From: Desulfatibacillum aliphaticivorans DSM 15576
GTDB taxonomy: Bacteria > Desulfobacterota > Desulfobacteria > Desulfobacterales > Desulfatibacillaceae
Reading direction: 5' to 3'
Length of the DNA: 64,000 nt
NCBI RefSeq assembly: GCF_000429905.1
Contig: NZ_AUCT01000001.1
Span: forward strand, 1 to 64,000
Shown: positions 42,485 to 51,183 of the stretch, piece after piece
Position numbering within the stretch: position 1 is the first letter of the stretch
How the letters are laid out: every line of letters starts with the position of its first letter
Notes under the pieces: generated by a model
What the model saw: only the letters and a program-made list of their open reading frames with translations
Told to the model about the DNA's origin: nothing
Databases searched by the model: none
Position numbers and translations under genes: made by a program

Positions 42485-44128
42485 TTATCGCCTGACAGCG
42501 TTCACAATCCCCCTCACCAACCGGGCTGCAGAGACGGCCTCGGGGGAAAACCCGTCGGCGCCGACTTCGGAGGCCACGGCGCCGTTGACGGCCGCGCCGC
42601 CCACCAGCACTTTCATGCCGGACGATCCCGCCTGCCGAATCTCGCCGATCATGCCAGGCAGCAGGCGTCTGGCCGAGGTAATGAACGCGGACAATCCCAC
42701 GATCAACGGGCTATGCTCTTGAACCGCCTGGGCGAATTGCCCGGCCGACACGTCCACGCCCAGATCCAGCACGCCGAACCCGTTGGCCTCCAGCATAATG
42801 CGCACCAAATCCTTGCCGATGGAATGCAAATCCCCCTTGACCGTGCCGATCACCACGTCCACGGAATCGCCGCCCTGTTTGGCGATCATGGGGCGCAGCA
42901 GCTCCATGCCCTGACAAAAAGCGTCCACGGTCAGCAGGATTTCCGGCAGATAGCATTGCCGGGTTTCATACAAGGCGCTGGATTTACGCACAGACCGGAT
43001 CAACCCGCTGTGGGCCAGCAGCAAGGGATCCACGTCATTAGACAGCGCCTCCCTTACAAGCTCCACTGTTTGCGGCCCGTCCCCCCCGGAAGCCTTCAGA
43101 GAAATCTCCCGGAGCGCGGGAGCTTTTTCCTGCACCTCGTCCATGGCCTGTTTGCCTGCGTTGACGAAAGCCTCCACGTTTTCCAGGGGAGCGCCGGGCG
43201 GAACCGCGCAGCCGGTGCTGAGGATGAAGTTGGGCAAAATTCCCATGACAGAAACCAGATCCCGCGACGCCTCGGCCGTGTATTCGGGCGAGGCCATGCC
43301 CACCACTTCCACGGGCTCCAGGTTGCCGATAATGGCGACGTCCCAGGGAACCTGATCCTCCACCGCAAGCAGGTCCATGCACTGGTCAAAGCTGATGCCG
43401 GAGACGCCCGTTTCAATCATGGGCTGGATCAACTCGCTCACGTCGCCGCAAATGTGGAGCATGGTTTTTCCGGCGTCCGCCATGGCGAAGATGTCATGCA
43501 GATATCCCCCGGCGCATTCCTCGAATGCGTCGGGAGGCAGCAGAGCAGCCAGGGGATCGGAAATCCAAAGCACGTCCGCGCCTGCGTCCATGAGCAGCGC
43601 CGCGTAGCTTTCCGCGACCATGAAGGCTTTTTCCAGCAGGGGATGCAACTCGCCCCGGCGATCCCGCACGCTCCTCAAGACTTCCTGCTCTCCCATTGCC
43701 TGCCCCAGGGCGGTGAAGGGACCGTAAACCAGCCCGGCGATGCTGCGCCCCGGAAATCCCTGGGCCATGGCCCGCACTACCTGGGCGTTGATTTGCATGC
43801 GCGGGACGTCGGCCGCTCTGGGCGTGAGAATGGCCGGCGCCGTCGCCTTGATGGCCGGCATGTTGTCCGAAGCGAAAAGCGCCTGGGCCCCCATGGCTTC
43901 GGCCTGGATGGCGATGTCGCTGAAGAAAAACAGCAGGTCGGAGTTCACCCTCTCGTAATACCTGGACACTGCTTTCCATTTGGCGTCGAAGCTATGGCTC
44001 AGCTCCGCAATGTCTTCCGAAACCAATTGCACCGCGGGCAACGCGTTGATGGGAAAGGTCTGCACTCCCGCAAACTTGTGGGGGGGTGCACACGCAGTTC
44101 CAGCCAAAGAGGAATTGTTTATCTCCAT
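42485..44128 (-). CDS. MtaA/UroD-type methyltransferase fused to a corrinoid-binding domain
   Basis: Residues 1-345 form a uroporphyrinogen decarboxylase-like methyltransferase fold. Candidate zinc ligands are H225 and C227 (MLHICGD) and C307 (STGCAVPPG), as in MtaA/MtbA-type enzymes. Residues 350-547 are a methanol-corrinoid-protein-like module with the cobalamin signature D433-x-H435-x-x-G438. Fusing the methyltransferase to its own corrinoid carrier is uncommon, since they are usually separate proteins. It is the last gene of the six-gene minus-strand operon. It probably moves a methyl group between the imported compound and a cofactor such as CoM or tetrahydrofolate. The substrate is unknown. 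Confidence 0.85.
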   Translation of the reverse strand: MEINNSSLAGTACAPPHKFAGVQTFPINALPAVQLVSEDIAELSHSFDAKWKAVSRYYERVNSDLLFFFSDIAIQAEAMGAQALFASDNMPAIKATAPAILTPRAADVPRMQINAQVVRAMAQGFPGRSIAGLVYGPFTALGQAMGEQEVLRSVRDRRGELHPLLEKAFMVAESYAALLMDAGADVLWISDPLAALLPPDAFEECAGGYLHDIFAMADAGKTMLHICGDVSELIQPMIETGVSGISFDQCMDLLAVEDQVPWDVAIIGNLEPVEVVGMASPEYTAEASRDLVSVMGILPNFILSTGCAVPPGAPLENVEAFVNAGKQAMDEVQEKAPALREISLKASGGDGPQTVELVREALSNDVDPLLLAHSGLIRSVRKSSALYETRQCYLPEILLTVDAFCQGMELLRPMIAKQGGDSVDVVIGTVKGDLHSIGKDLVRIMLEANGFGVLDLGVDVSAGQFAQAVQEHSPLIVGLSAFITSARRLLPGMIGEIRQAGSSGMKVLVGGAAVNGAVASEVGADGFSPEAVSAARLVRGIVNAVRR

Positions 44129-44149
44129 TTAAAATCACTCCGGAAAGAA

Positions 44150-44884
44150 TCAGCCCACCACGCCCAAAGCCCGCAGCACAAGCAGGCAGCCCATGATCAA
44201 AATCAGGCCGTGGGCGATACGCTTAAAACGCTGGTCCGATACATGGCGGCAGATGATGGACCCGGCGGCAAGGCCTCCCAGCATCAGCGGCGCCATCATC
44301 AGGTTTACCTTAAGCAGTTCCAGCGAAAACAAGCCCATGTCGGCATAGGCGAAAACCAGAAACAGGTTGGAAAACAAAAAATAGGTCTGCAAGTCCGCCT
44401 TGAACGCGAACCGATCCGTGTGGGTCAGGCTGTTCAGCAGGATGACCGGGGGCCCCGGCATGTACACCGAGCCGCCCAGGATTCCCCCCAGCACCCCGGC
44501 TGTAAAGCCCCATTTTTTGGAAATCCGAGGAACGGTCTTTACGCGTCCCCAAAGGGACCATACCGCGAAAATGACCAGGGTGACGCCGATCATCAACTTG
44601 AGCGTGCTGTCCGGCGAGTGCTTCAGAACCATCAGCCCAATCAGGCCGCCCGGAATAAACCCGGCGGTCTGGGGCCATACCCTGGAAGGCTTGATATAGC
44701 TGCGCAATTGGGTGAGAAGAACCACGTTGATGCAAAGATTGTACACGAACAGAAACGGCACGATCTGCCGCACGGGCCAGACAAAGGACATGAGGGAAAT
44801 TGCCGCAATGGCGAAGCCGAATCCGGCCAAGCCCATCAACAGGCTGGCAAGAATCACCGCAAAGCCAACCGCCAGCCATTCCAT
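44150..44884 (-). CDS. TauE/SafE-family membrane exporter
   Basis: The 244-residue protein has about eight hydrophobic segments and the family GLAGFGFAI loop near residue 20, with a second conserved GGILGGSVYMPGPP loop near residue 135. TauE/SafE members export sulfite, sulfoacetate or other small organic anions. It starts directly at the stop of the ABC ATPase gene and is followed 21 bases later by the methyltransferase. Pairing an importer with an exporter suggests a waste anion leaves the cell. Confidence 0.88.
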   Translation of the reverse strand: MEWLAVGFAVILASLLMGLAGFGFAIAAISLMSFVWPVRQIVPFLFVYNLCINVVLLTQLRSYIKPSRVWPQTAGFIPGGLIGLMVLKHSPDSTLKLMIGVTLVIFAVWSLWGRVKTVPRISKKWGFTAGVLGGILGGSVYMPGPPVILLNSLTHTDRFAFKADLQTYFLFSNLFLVFAYADMGLFSLELLKVNLMMAPLMLGGLAAGSIICRHVSDQRFKRIAHGLILIMGCLLVLRALGVVG

Positions 44885-45631
44885 TTAGTCCGCTCCTTCC
44901 AGCAAGGCGTGAATGCGATCGCACATGCCTGTGAATTCCTGCGAGTTCCTGTCCCGGGGACGGGGCAGGCTGCAATCCATGATTTCCCGAATGCGCCCCG
45001 GAGGCCCTTGCATGACCACCACCCGATCCGCCAGCAGCACCGCTTCCTGGATGTCGTGGGTGACAAACACAATGGTTTTTTGATCCGCCCTCCAGATGCG
45101 CATTAACTCCTGTTGCAGCACGTTCCGGGTCTGGGCGTCCAAGGCGCCGAAAGGCTCGTCCATAAGCAGAACCTCGGGATCTGCCGCCAAAGCACGGGCC
45201 ACGGCCACCCGCTGCTGCATGCCGCCGGACAGCTCCGGAGGATAGGCTTTCGCCTGATCTTCCAGGCCTACCAGGCCCAAATATTTTAGCGCCGCCGCCT
45301 CCCTCTCCTTTTTAGAAACGCCCTGCATTTCCAGGCCAAAGGCCACGTTGGCCAGGACGCTCCGCCAGGGAAACAGGGTGTAGCGCTGGAACACCACGCA
45401 CCGCTCGGCGGCCGGGCCTTCCACCTTTTTTCCTCTCAGGGATATCCGTCCTCTGCTTGGCGATTCCAAACCCGCAATCAGGCGCAGGGTGGTGGTTTTT
45501 CCGCACCCGGACCTGCCTACCAGGCAGACCATTTCGTTTTCTTCTATGTTCAGGGAAAGGCCTTCAACGGCTTCGATCCTCTCGCCGTTGATGTTGGAAT
45601 ACATCTTGGCCACATTCGTCAATTCCAGCAT
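44885..45631 (-). CDS. NitT/TauT-family ABC transporter ATPase
   Basis: The 248 residues carry Walker A GRSGCGKTT, the signature LSGGMQQRVAVARAL and Walker B LLMDEPFGALD, with the switch in VFVTHDIQEA. This is the SsuB/TauB/NrtD type. It energises uptake through the permease at 45635-46465, from which it is separated by three bases. Confidence 0.93.
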   Translation of the reverse strand: MLELTNVAKMYSNINGERIEAVEGLSLNIEENEMVCLVGRSGCGKTTTLRLIAGLESPSRGRISLRGKKVEGPAAERCVVFQRYTLFPWRSVLANVAFGLEMQGVSKKEREAAALKYLGLVGLEDQAKAYPPELSGGMQQRVAVARALAADPEVLLMDEPFGALDAQTRNVLQQELMRIWRADQKTIVFVTHDIQEAVLLADRVVVMQGPPGRIREIMDCSLPRPRDRNSQEFTGMCDRIHALLEGAD

Positions 45632-45634
45632 AAT

Positions 45635-46465
45635 CTATCCCATGCCTCCCCAGAACAACTTGCCCTCCAGCCACCGGAAGCCCCGGTCCATAATAAACCC
45701 GATCACGCCGATGGCTGCCATGCCTGCCACGATGATGTCCGCCCGCAAGAGCTCATACGCGTACCAAATCAAATATCCCAGCCCGGAGCTGCTGCCCGGC
45801 ATCATCTCCGCCGCCACAAGGCACATCCAGCCGATGCCCAGGCCGATGCGCAGCCCCGTGACGATCAGGGGCAGGCTGGCCGGTATGAGGATCTTCACCA
45901 GCAAAGGCAGGCCTTTGGCGCCCAATGTGCGGGCGGACTCGATGTACTCCCTGGGTATGCTGCGTACGCCCTGGATGGTGTTGAGCAAGATGGGAAAAAA
46001 CGCACCGATGAAAATGATGATCAGGGTGGAAAACTGGATGCCCGACCATACGGGGCTGGTCGCCAAAAAGGGAAATACGTCCGGCACGCCGCGGATGCCC
46101 AGCCAGGCCAAAATCAACGGCACCCACGCCAAAGGCGGGATGGGCCGCAGCATTTCCACGGTGGAGTCCACCATGTGGCTGACCCGCTTAAAATATCCCA
46201 TGGCAAGGCCCAGGGGCACGGCGGTCAAAACGGCCAGCAGAAATCCCAAAATCACCCGAAGCAGGCTGATGGCCATGTTCTCCAACAGGCTGCCCGTGAT
46301 CAAAATTTTTTCCGTGGGATGGAACAATACCGCAGCCACCGCGTCCAGCCTCGGTAGAACGGTCTGCTTGTCCAGCCATATGGCCGCGGCCTGCCAGAGG
46401 ACGGCCAGGGCCAGGGGCAAGACAAACCTCCCGGCCTGGCGTCCTATGCGTTTTAAAACAAGCAT
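45635..46465 (-). CDS. NitT/TauT-family ABC transporter permease
   Basis: The 276-residue protein has about six membrane helices and the cytoplasmic coupling motif of binding-protein-dependent permeases (EYIESARTLGAKGLPLLVKI). It resembles SsuC/TauC. Its ATG overlaps the TGA of the binding-protein gene by one base (TGATG). The substrate class may include sulfonates, nitrate or aromatic acids and cannot be narrowed here. Confidence 0.92.
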   Translation of the reverse strand: MLVLKRIGRQAGRFVLPLALAVLWQAAAIWLDKQTVLPRLDAVAAVLFHPTEKILITGSLLENMAISLLRVILGFLLAVLTAVPLGLAMGYFKRVSHMVDSTVEMLRPIPPLAWVPLILAWLGIRGVPDVFPFLATSPVWSGIQFSTLIIIFIGAFFPILLNTIQGVRSIPREYIESARTLGAKGLPLLVKILIPASLPLIVTGLRIGLGIGWMCLVAAEMMPGSSSGLGYLIWYAYELLRADIIVAGMAAIGVIGFIMDRGFRWLEGKLFWGGMG

Positions 46466-47625
46466 CAGGCGATCAATCCCTTTGCCTTAAGCTGTTCGGT
46501 CACGCCGTTCATCATGGAAAAGTCAAAGGCCGCGGAAGCCAAGGCCTCGCCCTGGGCGCCCTGGAGCTTGCCCGTAAACATGCCCATGCCGTCCATGGTC
46601 TTGGCGTATTCGTCCACGCTGGAAACCCAGCGGGGAGTCGCCGTGGTGGTGTAGGTCATGCTTTGCATGGCAACGGTTTCCACGGACTCGGAAACGCCCA
46701 GCCATGCGGAGCAGGTCTTGGCGGTCAGATCCTTGCGGGTGTTGGCCAGGTCCACGCCCAAAGCCATGAGCGAAAGCGCCTTGGCGGCCAGTGCGGGATC
46801 CTGGGTCAGGAACTTGCTGGTGGCTTCCAGGGAGCAGCAGGCGTGTCCGGCCCAGCGCTGGGCCGGGGGAACGTCCTGAAGGTTGAGGATCAAACGGCCT
46901 ACGCCCTGATCGATGGTGACGGACGGGAAGGGCTGGGCGCCGATGATGCCTTCGGAAATCTTGTTGTTCAAAGCGGCGACCAAATTGCCGTGGCCTTTCA
47001 TGTTGATGAACAGCACGTCGGCTTTTCTGTTCGTGGAGTCTTCCGTATAGCTAACCCCTTCATATTCCAGGGCGGACCGGAAGATAATCGCGGCCACGGT
47101 GTGAGGCCCGGGCATGCCGATTTTAAACTGCTTGCCCTGCCCTTTCACATGAGACACAAAGGCTTTCCAATCCTGGGCGGGAACGTCCTTGTTCAAAACA
47201 AACACGTTGCCGGCCGTCTGCAAGGGGGAGATGATCTTGGTGTCCACGCCTTTATCCACGGACATCAGAATCGCCTGGGTGCCGCTGATAGCGATATCCA
47301 CGCTGCCCTGGGCGACCAGCTTTTCCACGTCCGGACCTTTTTTCGTGGGGATCAACTGAACCCGGGCGATGGGGGAGCCGTTGTCGTAAAGCTCGTACAG
47401 CTTGGCCGGATTCAAAGGCTTAAGCCAGGTCTTGTATTTTTCCTCGAACATCTCGCCGTTGCTTGCCGCCAGCATCAAAGGGGCATGATGGTCGGAAAGG
47501 ATATAAGCCATTTTGATGGTGGGCGTGGAAGACCATGCCATGCGGGGCGCCAAAGGGCTGATGGCCGCTCCCAGAGTTAAGGCGCCGGCGCCTTTCATAA
47601 AATTGCGTCGCGTCAACTTCTTCAT
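46465..47625 (-). CDS. NitT/TauT-family substrate-binding protein, Tat-type signal
   Basis: I start at 47625 (MKKLTRRNFMKG), preceded by AAGGAG. The upstream 36 codons look unconserved. The signal has a twin-arginine TRRNFMKGAGALTLGAA core and is cut near MAWS, so it is probably exported folded. The mature domain is an SBP of the SsuA/TauA type (386 residues in total). Tat export is unusual for this class, but seen. It captures the substrate for the permease downstream. Confidence 0.87.
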   Translation of the reverse strand: MKKLTRRNFMKGAGALTLGAAISPLAPRMAWSSTPTIKMAYILSDHHAPLMLAASNGEMFEEKYKTWLKPLNPAKLYELYDNGSPIARVQLIPTKKGPDVEKLVAQGSVDIAISGTQAILMSVDKGVDTKIISPLQTAGNVFVLNKDVPAQDWKAFVSHVKGQGKQFKIGMPGPHTVAAIIFRSALEYEGVSYTEDSTNRKADVLFINMKGHGNLVAALNNKISEGIIGAQPFPSVTIDQGVGRLILNLQDVPPAQRWAGHACCSLEATSKFLTQDPALAAKALSLMALGVDLANTRKDLTAKTCSAWLGVSESVETVAMQSMTYTTTATPRWVSSVDEYAKTMDGMGMFTGKLQGAQGEALASAAFDFSMMNGVTEQLKAKGLIA

Positions 47626-47660
47626 TTCTATACTCCTTCTATGGGTTATCAGGGCAGGGT

Positions 47661-48797
47661 TTAAATTATTTCCAAAAACGCTTCGATGCGAGTGCGTAAG
47701 GACTCCAGGTCGCTTTCCCCGTAATCCGTGCATAAATGGAGCACAGGCAGGCCGGGATCATTATTGATCATCCGGCCCAGGGGCTGAGCTTCCACCATGT
47801 AGGTGTGGCAGGCGTGCCAGGTGAGATCCACCACAGCGTCAGCGCGGAACAACCCGGCCAACTCCCGGATCAGGGCGGCCCGTCCGTCATTGGGGGTCAG
47901 GCACGCGCAAGGCAGGTTAAGATACCGGCGCGCAATGGCGCCTAAAGGATCGGAGGAATCCTCCTCCACGTCGGTCCAGGCGGCTTTCAGGCTGGTGCAG
48001 TTTTCCATGGCGATGACCGTGGCGCCGGACTGCTCGATCAGCCTCAACACTTTATCCGATCCTTTGCCGATGGGCGTGCCGGTAAGCAAAATGCGCGGGC
48101 CCTTCGCCTGCTCTATGGCCGGGGCGTCGCGCAACGCCTCAACCAGAGCTTCCAGGCGTTCGGCGTACTGCTCCTGATCCGCCCAGAAATTCTTGGCCTC
48201 CAGGACGTTCAACAATTCCCGGCCCGTAACTCGAACGCCTCCCCCGGCCAGATTGGCCTCATGTAAATTCCGCAGGGCTTTGCGCACCCGATTTTGGATG
48301 CATATTCGCCTGTTCAGCTCATCAACAGTCAGAGGAACGCCGGTCAACTCTTCCAAAAACGCGCCGAACCGGTTCACCTCCTCCCGCCAAAAAGCCAGGG
48401 AATGCGGCAGGGCGGGATCGTAGGGCAAATGCATGAGATGCACGGGCTTGAGCCGCTGCATGATCTCGTACATCTTCTTCTTTCCGTCGCAGGTGGTCTC
48501 GCCCACAATGGCGTCGGACGCCGCAAAAAACGGGCACGTGTCCGTGGCTGCGAATCCGTAGCTGGATTTAATCAACGGACATAAATTGGCGGGGAGCTCC
48601 GCTTCCGCAGCGGCGATGGGCTCCTGCTTCTTGCCGCAGAGCCCAACGGGCAGGGCGCCCGCGGCCCGAATCATTTCCACAGGAGCAAATATGCAATAAA
48701 TGCCCACAACCTTGCGGCCTTCTTCCCGAGCCTCTTCCAAACTCGCCAGACTTTGCTCCGGCATATTGTCAAACCCGGTCAACAACTTCTGAATCAA
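47661..48797 (-). CDS. Double-cubane-cluster reductase (2-hydroxyacyl-CoA dehydratase-like)
   Basis: The 378-residue protein belongs to the HgdB/FldB-like superfamily. Its cysteine pattern (GIYCIFAP, NLCPLIKSSYG, TTCDGKKKM, ENCTSLKA, HACHTYMVE, HLCTDYGESD) matches double-cubane-cluster anaerobic reductases of the DCCP/YjiM group. Such enzymes use an ATP-driven iron-sulfur activator to inject low-potential electrons. No HgdC-like activator (GxGSxxxK) gene is adjacent, so it must come from elsewhere. A TTG start at 48797 with AAGGAAG upstream is used; ATG at 48764 is an alternative. It heads the operon with the importer. Confidence 0.88.
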   Translation of the reverse strand: MIQKLLTGFDNMPEQSLASLEEAREEGRKVVGIYCIFAPVEMIRAAGALPVGLCGKKQEPIAAAEAELPANLCPLIKSSYGFAATDTCPFFAASDAIVGETTCDGKKKMYEIMQRLKPVHLMHLPYDPALPHSLAFWREEVNRFGAFLEELTGVPLTVDELNRRICIQNRVRKALRNLHEANLAGGGVRVTGRELLNVLEAKNFWADQEQYAERLEALVEALRDAPAIEQAKGPRILLTGTPIGKGSDKVLRLIEQSGATVIAMENCTSLKAAWTDVEEDSSDPLGAIARRYLNLPCACLTPNDGRAALIRELAGLFRADAVVDLTWHACHTYMVEAQPLGRMINNDPGLPVLHLCTDYGESDLESLRTRIEAFLEII

Positions 48798-49258
48798 AAC
48801 AGCTTCCTTTTAGTGCTGAAGGTTATTGCCTATGCAATTTCCAGGATGCGCCGGCGCCTTGCAATTTTTTAGAAAAAGAAAAAAACGCAAGCGAAAGCCG
48901 GAAAACGCCGCTTGTGTATATTATGGTATATGACAATATGTCTAATCGATAGTATCTATGATCATTTTATCAATTGCGTGAATTTTTCAATGGAAATCCC
49001 GTTTTCAGCAGGAGGCATTATGGCCGGGGTTCAGTAATTTTTATGCACCCCTTATCCAGTCAAGGGGTTAAAAACAGGTAAAAAATGATTCAGGGCTTGC
49101 CATAGCCGCCGGGTGTTTGGTAGTATCCGTTCCAGCCAATTTGGCGCCGCATAAAAAGCATGCACTGACCTGCAATAATCTATTCTAAGTTGCCGCCCGG
49201 GGGGGGTAAGGCGAGGATCCAATCTTGTATTGGACCCTGCTTTGGAGAGGACCGCATC
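48798..49258. other. Divergent regulatory region, no gene seen
   Basis: About 460 bases lie between the reductase operon and the acyltransferase gene. The part 48900-48990 is very AT-rich and includes GACAATATGTC, a short palindrome that may be an operator or promoter for the minus-strand operon. No riboswitch was recognised, even though a cobalamin protein lies in the operon. Confidence 0.45.
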
Positions 49259-50080
49259 ATGAGTTTAGCAAGCACCGTATTAAAAAAAGCCTTTGTCTCT
49301 AAAGACGTGAAAGAAGCGCACAACCGCATCACCAAAGAAGTGGGCAGCTTCGGGTACGACGCCTGGGGGTATTCCAAGGACGGGGCCGAGATAGGCCTGG
49401 GCGTTTTTAAAAAGCTCTACGACCATTACTTTCGGGTGGAGACCGAGGGGCTTGAAAATATTCCCACCAAAGGCCGGGTTCTGATTATCGCCAATCACAG
49501 CGGGCAGCTTCCTCTGGACGGCGCGCTTATCGCCATTGCCGTAGCCACCAATCCCCATGGTCCGCGCGCGCCTCGAATCATGATCGAACGCTTCTTTCCA
49601 ACCGTTCCCTTTGTGGGCAACCTATTAAATATGGGCGGCGCCGTGATCGGCGATCCGGTGAACTGCATCCGCATGCTAAGGCGGGATGAATGCGTGGTGG
49701 TTTTTCCCGAAGGAATTCGCGGCAGCGGCAAGCTGTTCAAAAAGCGCTACAAGCTCCAGCGGTTCGGATTCGGATTCATGCACATCGCCATGGAAACCGA
49801 CACGCCCATCGTGCCCGTGGGAGTTGTCGGGTGCGAGGAAACCATGCCGTCCCTGGCCAATGTCAAACCTCTCGCCAAGATGCTGGGCCTGCCCTACGTC
49901 CCGGTGACCATTCCCGTTCCCTTGCCGTCCAAGGTATACCTGCGTTTCGGCAAGCCCCTGGATTTTTCCGGCGTGGTCAAGACGGAGAAGCAGGTCATAG
50001 AGAACGTGGAAACGGTCAAGGACGCCATCAGGGGCCTGATCGACGAGGGTCTTTCCCGGAAGCAAGGCTGGTTCCACTAA
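49259..50080 (+). CDS. PlsC-like lysophospholipid acyltransferase
   Basis: The ATG at 49259 follows GGAGAGG and gives 273 residues. Acyltransferase block I reads NHSGQLPLD (H80, D87), the spacing of the broad NHxGxLPxD subgroup rather than HX4D. Block III is FPEGIRGSGK. It probably acylates a glycerolipid or other hydroxyl at the inner membrane, although no clear membrane helix is seen. A sugar-nucleotide-type epimerase follows 92 bases later, and these two are often paired with lipid or exopolysaccharide genes. Confidence 0.87.
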   Translation: MSLASTVLKKAFVSKDVKEAHNRITKEVGSFGYDAWGYSKDGAEIGLGVFKKLYDHYFRVETEGLENIPTKGRVLIIANHSGQLPLDGALIAIAVATNPHGPRAPRIMIERFFPTVPFVGNLLNMGGAVIGDPVNCIRMLRRDECVVVFPEGIRGSGKLFKKRYKLQRFGFGFMHIAMETDTPIVPVGVVGCEETMPSLANVKPLAKMLGLPYVPVTIPVPLPSKVYLRFGKPLDFSGVVKTEKQVIENVETVKDAIRGLIDEGLSRKQGWFH

Positions 50081-50172
50081 TCTTAAGTCACGCCGCTTGT
50101 TGTTGAATCAATTCACCGCTGTTTTTGTTCGAGCGTTACAGAGCTGGGGGGCCAGCATAAAAGGGAGTTCTG

Positions 50173-51183
50173 ATGCCGAAAGCCAAAAAAACCGAAACCG
50201 TTGACCGCCAGAGCGTTGAAACCGTCCAGGAGAAAAAAAGGCCCCAGGTGCTTGTCACCGGCGCAGCCGGAGTGCTGGCCCAGGAAACCATCAATCGCCT
50301 GTCGCAAAAAAAATACGACGTGGTGGCCATTGACTTCCGGCGCGCGGTCCAGATCGGGGACGACATTCCCAGCTACAAGGTGGATTTTCTCAAACGGGGC
50401 TTTGAGGACATCTTCCGGCAGCATAAGTTCGACGCGGTCATCCATCTTGGACGCGTGGGCACGGACATAGGCGGGAGCCATTTTCGCCACAACGCCAACG
50501 TGCGGGGAACCCAGAAGCTGTTTGACCTGTGCGTAAAATACGAGGTGAGCCAGGTGATCGTCCTGTCTTCGTACTTCGTCTACGGCGCCAGCGCATACAA
50601 CCCGGCCCTCCTGGATGAAGACACGCCCCTCAAGGCCTCGGACCTTTCCCTCAACCTCATCGACACCGTGGAGCTGGACAACCTCTCCCAGATCTATATG
50701 TACAAGTACCGCCGGGTTCGCATGAAGATTCTCAGGCCGTGCAACATCGCCGGGCCTGGAGTGCGGAACAACATAGGCAGGCTGCTTTCCCGCAAGGTGG
50801 TCCCCGTACTGTGGGGATTCAACCCGGTCATGCAGTTTCTGCATGTTTCGGATATGGCCGACGCCATCGTCAAGGCCTGCGGAAAGCCCAACATCTACGG
50901 GATTTTTAACGTGGCGCCAAACGATTGGGCGCCCTACAAGGAAGTGCTCAGGCGGTGCGACATCATCGGCGTACCCATGGTTTCCATCCCGGACGCCTTG
51001 CCCATGTGGATCGCCCGCATGGCCGGCTGGGAAGCCTTTCCCAGCTATCTGGTGAATTATTTCAAGTATCCCGTGATTGTGGATGGAAGCCGGTTCGCCA
51101 AAGCCTTTAACTTTTCACCGAGACGCAGTCTGGAAGAAATCTTCCTCCATTACAGGGAGATGAAGACCAGGCGCTGGGTTTGA
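50173..51183 (+). CDS. Extended SDR / NAD-dependent epimerase-like protein
   Basis: The 336 residues start with a lysine-rich leader of about 25, then VLVTGAAGVLAQETI, a Rossmann dinucleotide site with a slightly altered glycine pattern. The segment QVIVLSSYFVYG matches the SDR serine strand. The usual YxxxK pair is not visible: the region reads QIYMYKYRRV, with tyrosine three rather than four residues before lysine. The reaction is therefore uncertain and a non-catalytic role is possible. The last 23 codons overlap the convergent protease gene by 69 bases. Confidence 0.82.
   Translation: MPKAKKTETVDRQSVETVQEKKRPQVLVTGAAGVLAQETINRLSQKKYDVVAIDFRRAVQIGDDIPSYKVDFLKRGFEDIFRQHKFDAVIHLGRVGTDIGGSHFRHNANVRGTQKLFDLCVKYEVSQVIVLSSYFVYGASAYNPALLDEDTPLKASDLSLNLIDTVELDNLSQIYMYKYRRVRMKILRPCNIAGPGVRNNIGRLLSRKVVPVLWGFNPVMQFLHVSDMADAIVKACGKPNIYGIFNVAPNDWAPYKEVLRRCDIIGVPMVSIPDALPMWIARMAGWEAFPSYLVNYFKYPVIVDGSRFAKAFNFSPRRSLEEIFLHYREMKTRRWV

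Noticed and set aside
42467..45106. 879-codon open frame on the plus strand
   Set aside because: It lies antisense to the methyltransferase, TauE and ATPase genes, has low-complexity H/Q/R-rich sequence, and matches no family. It is a shadow of GC-rich codons.
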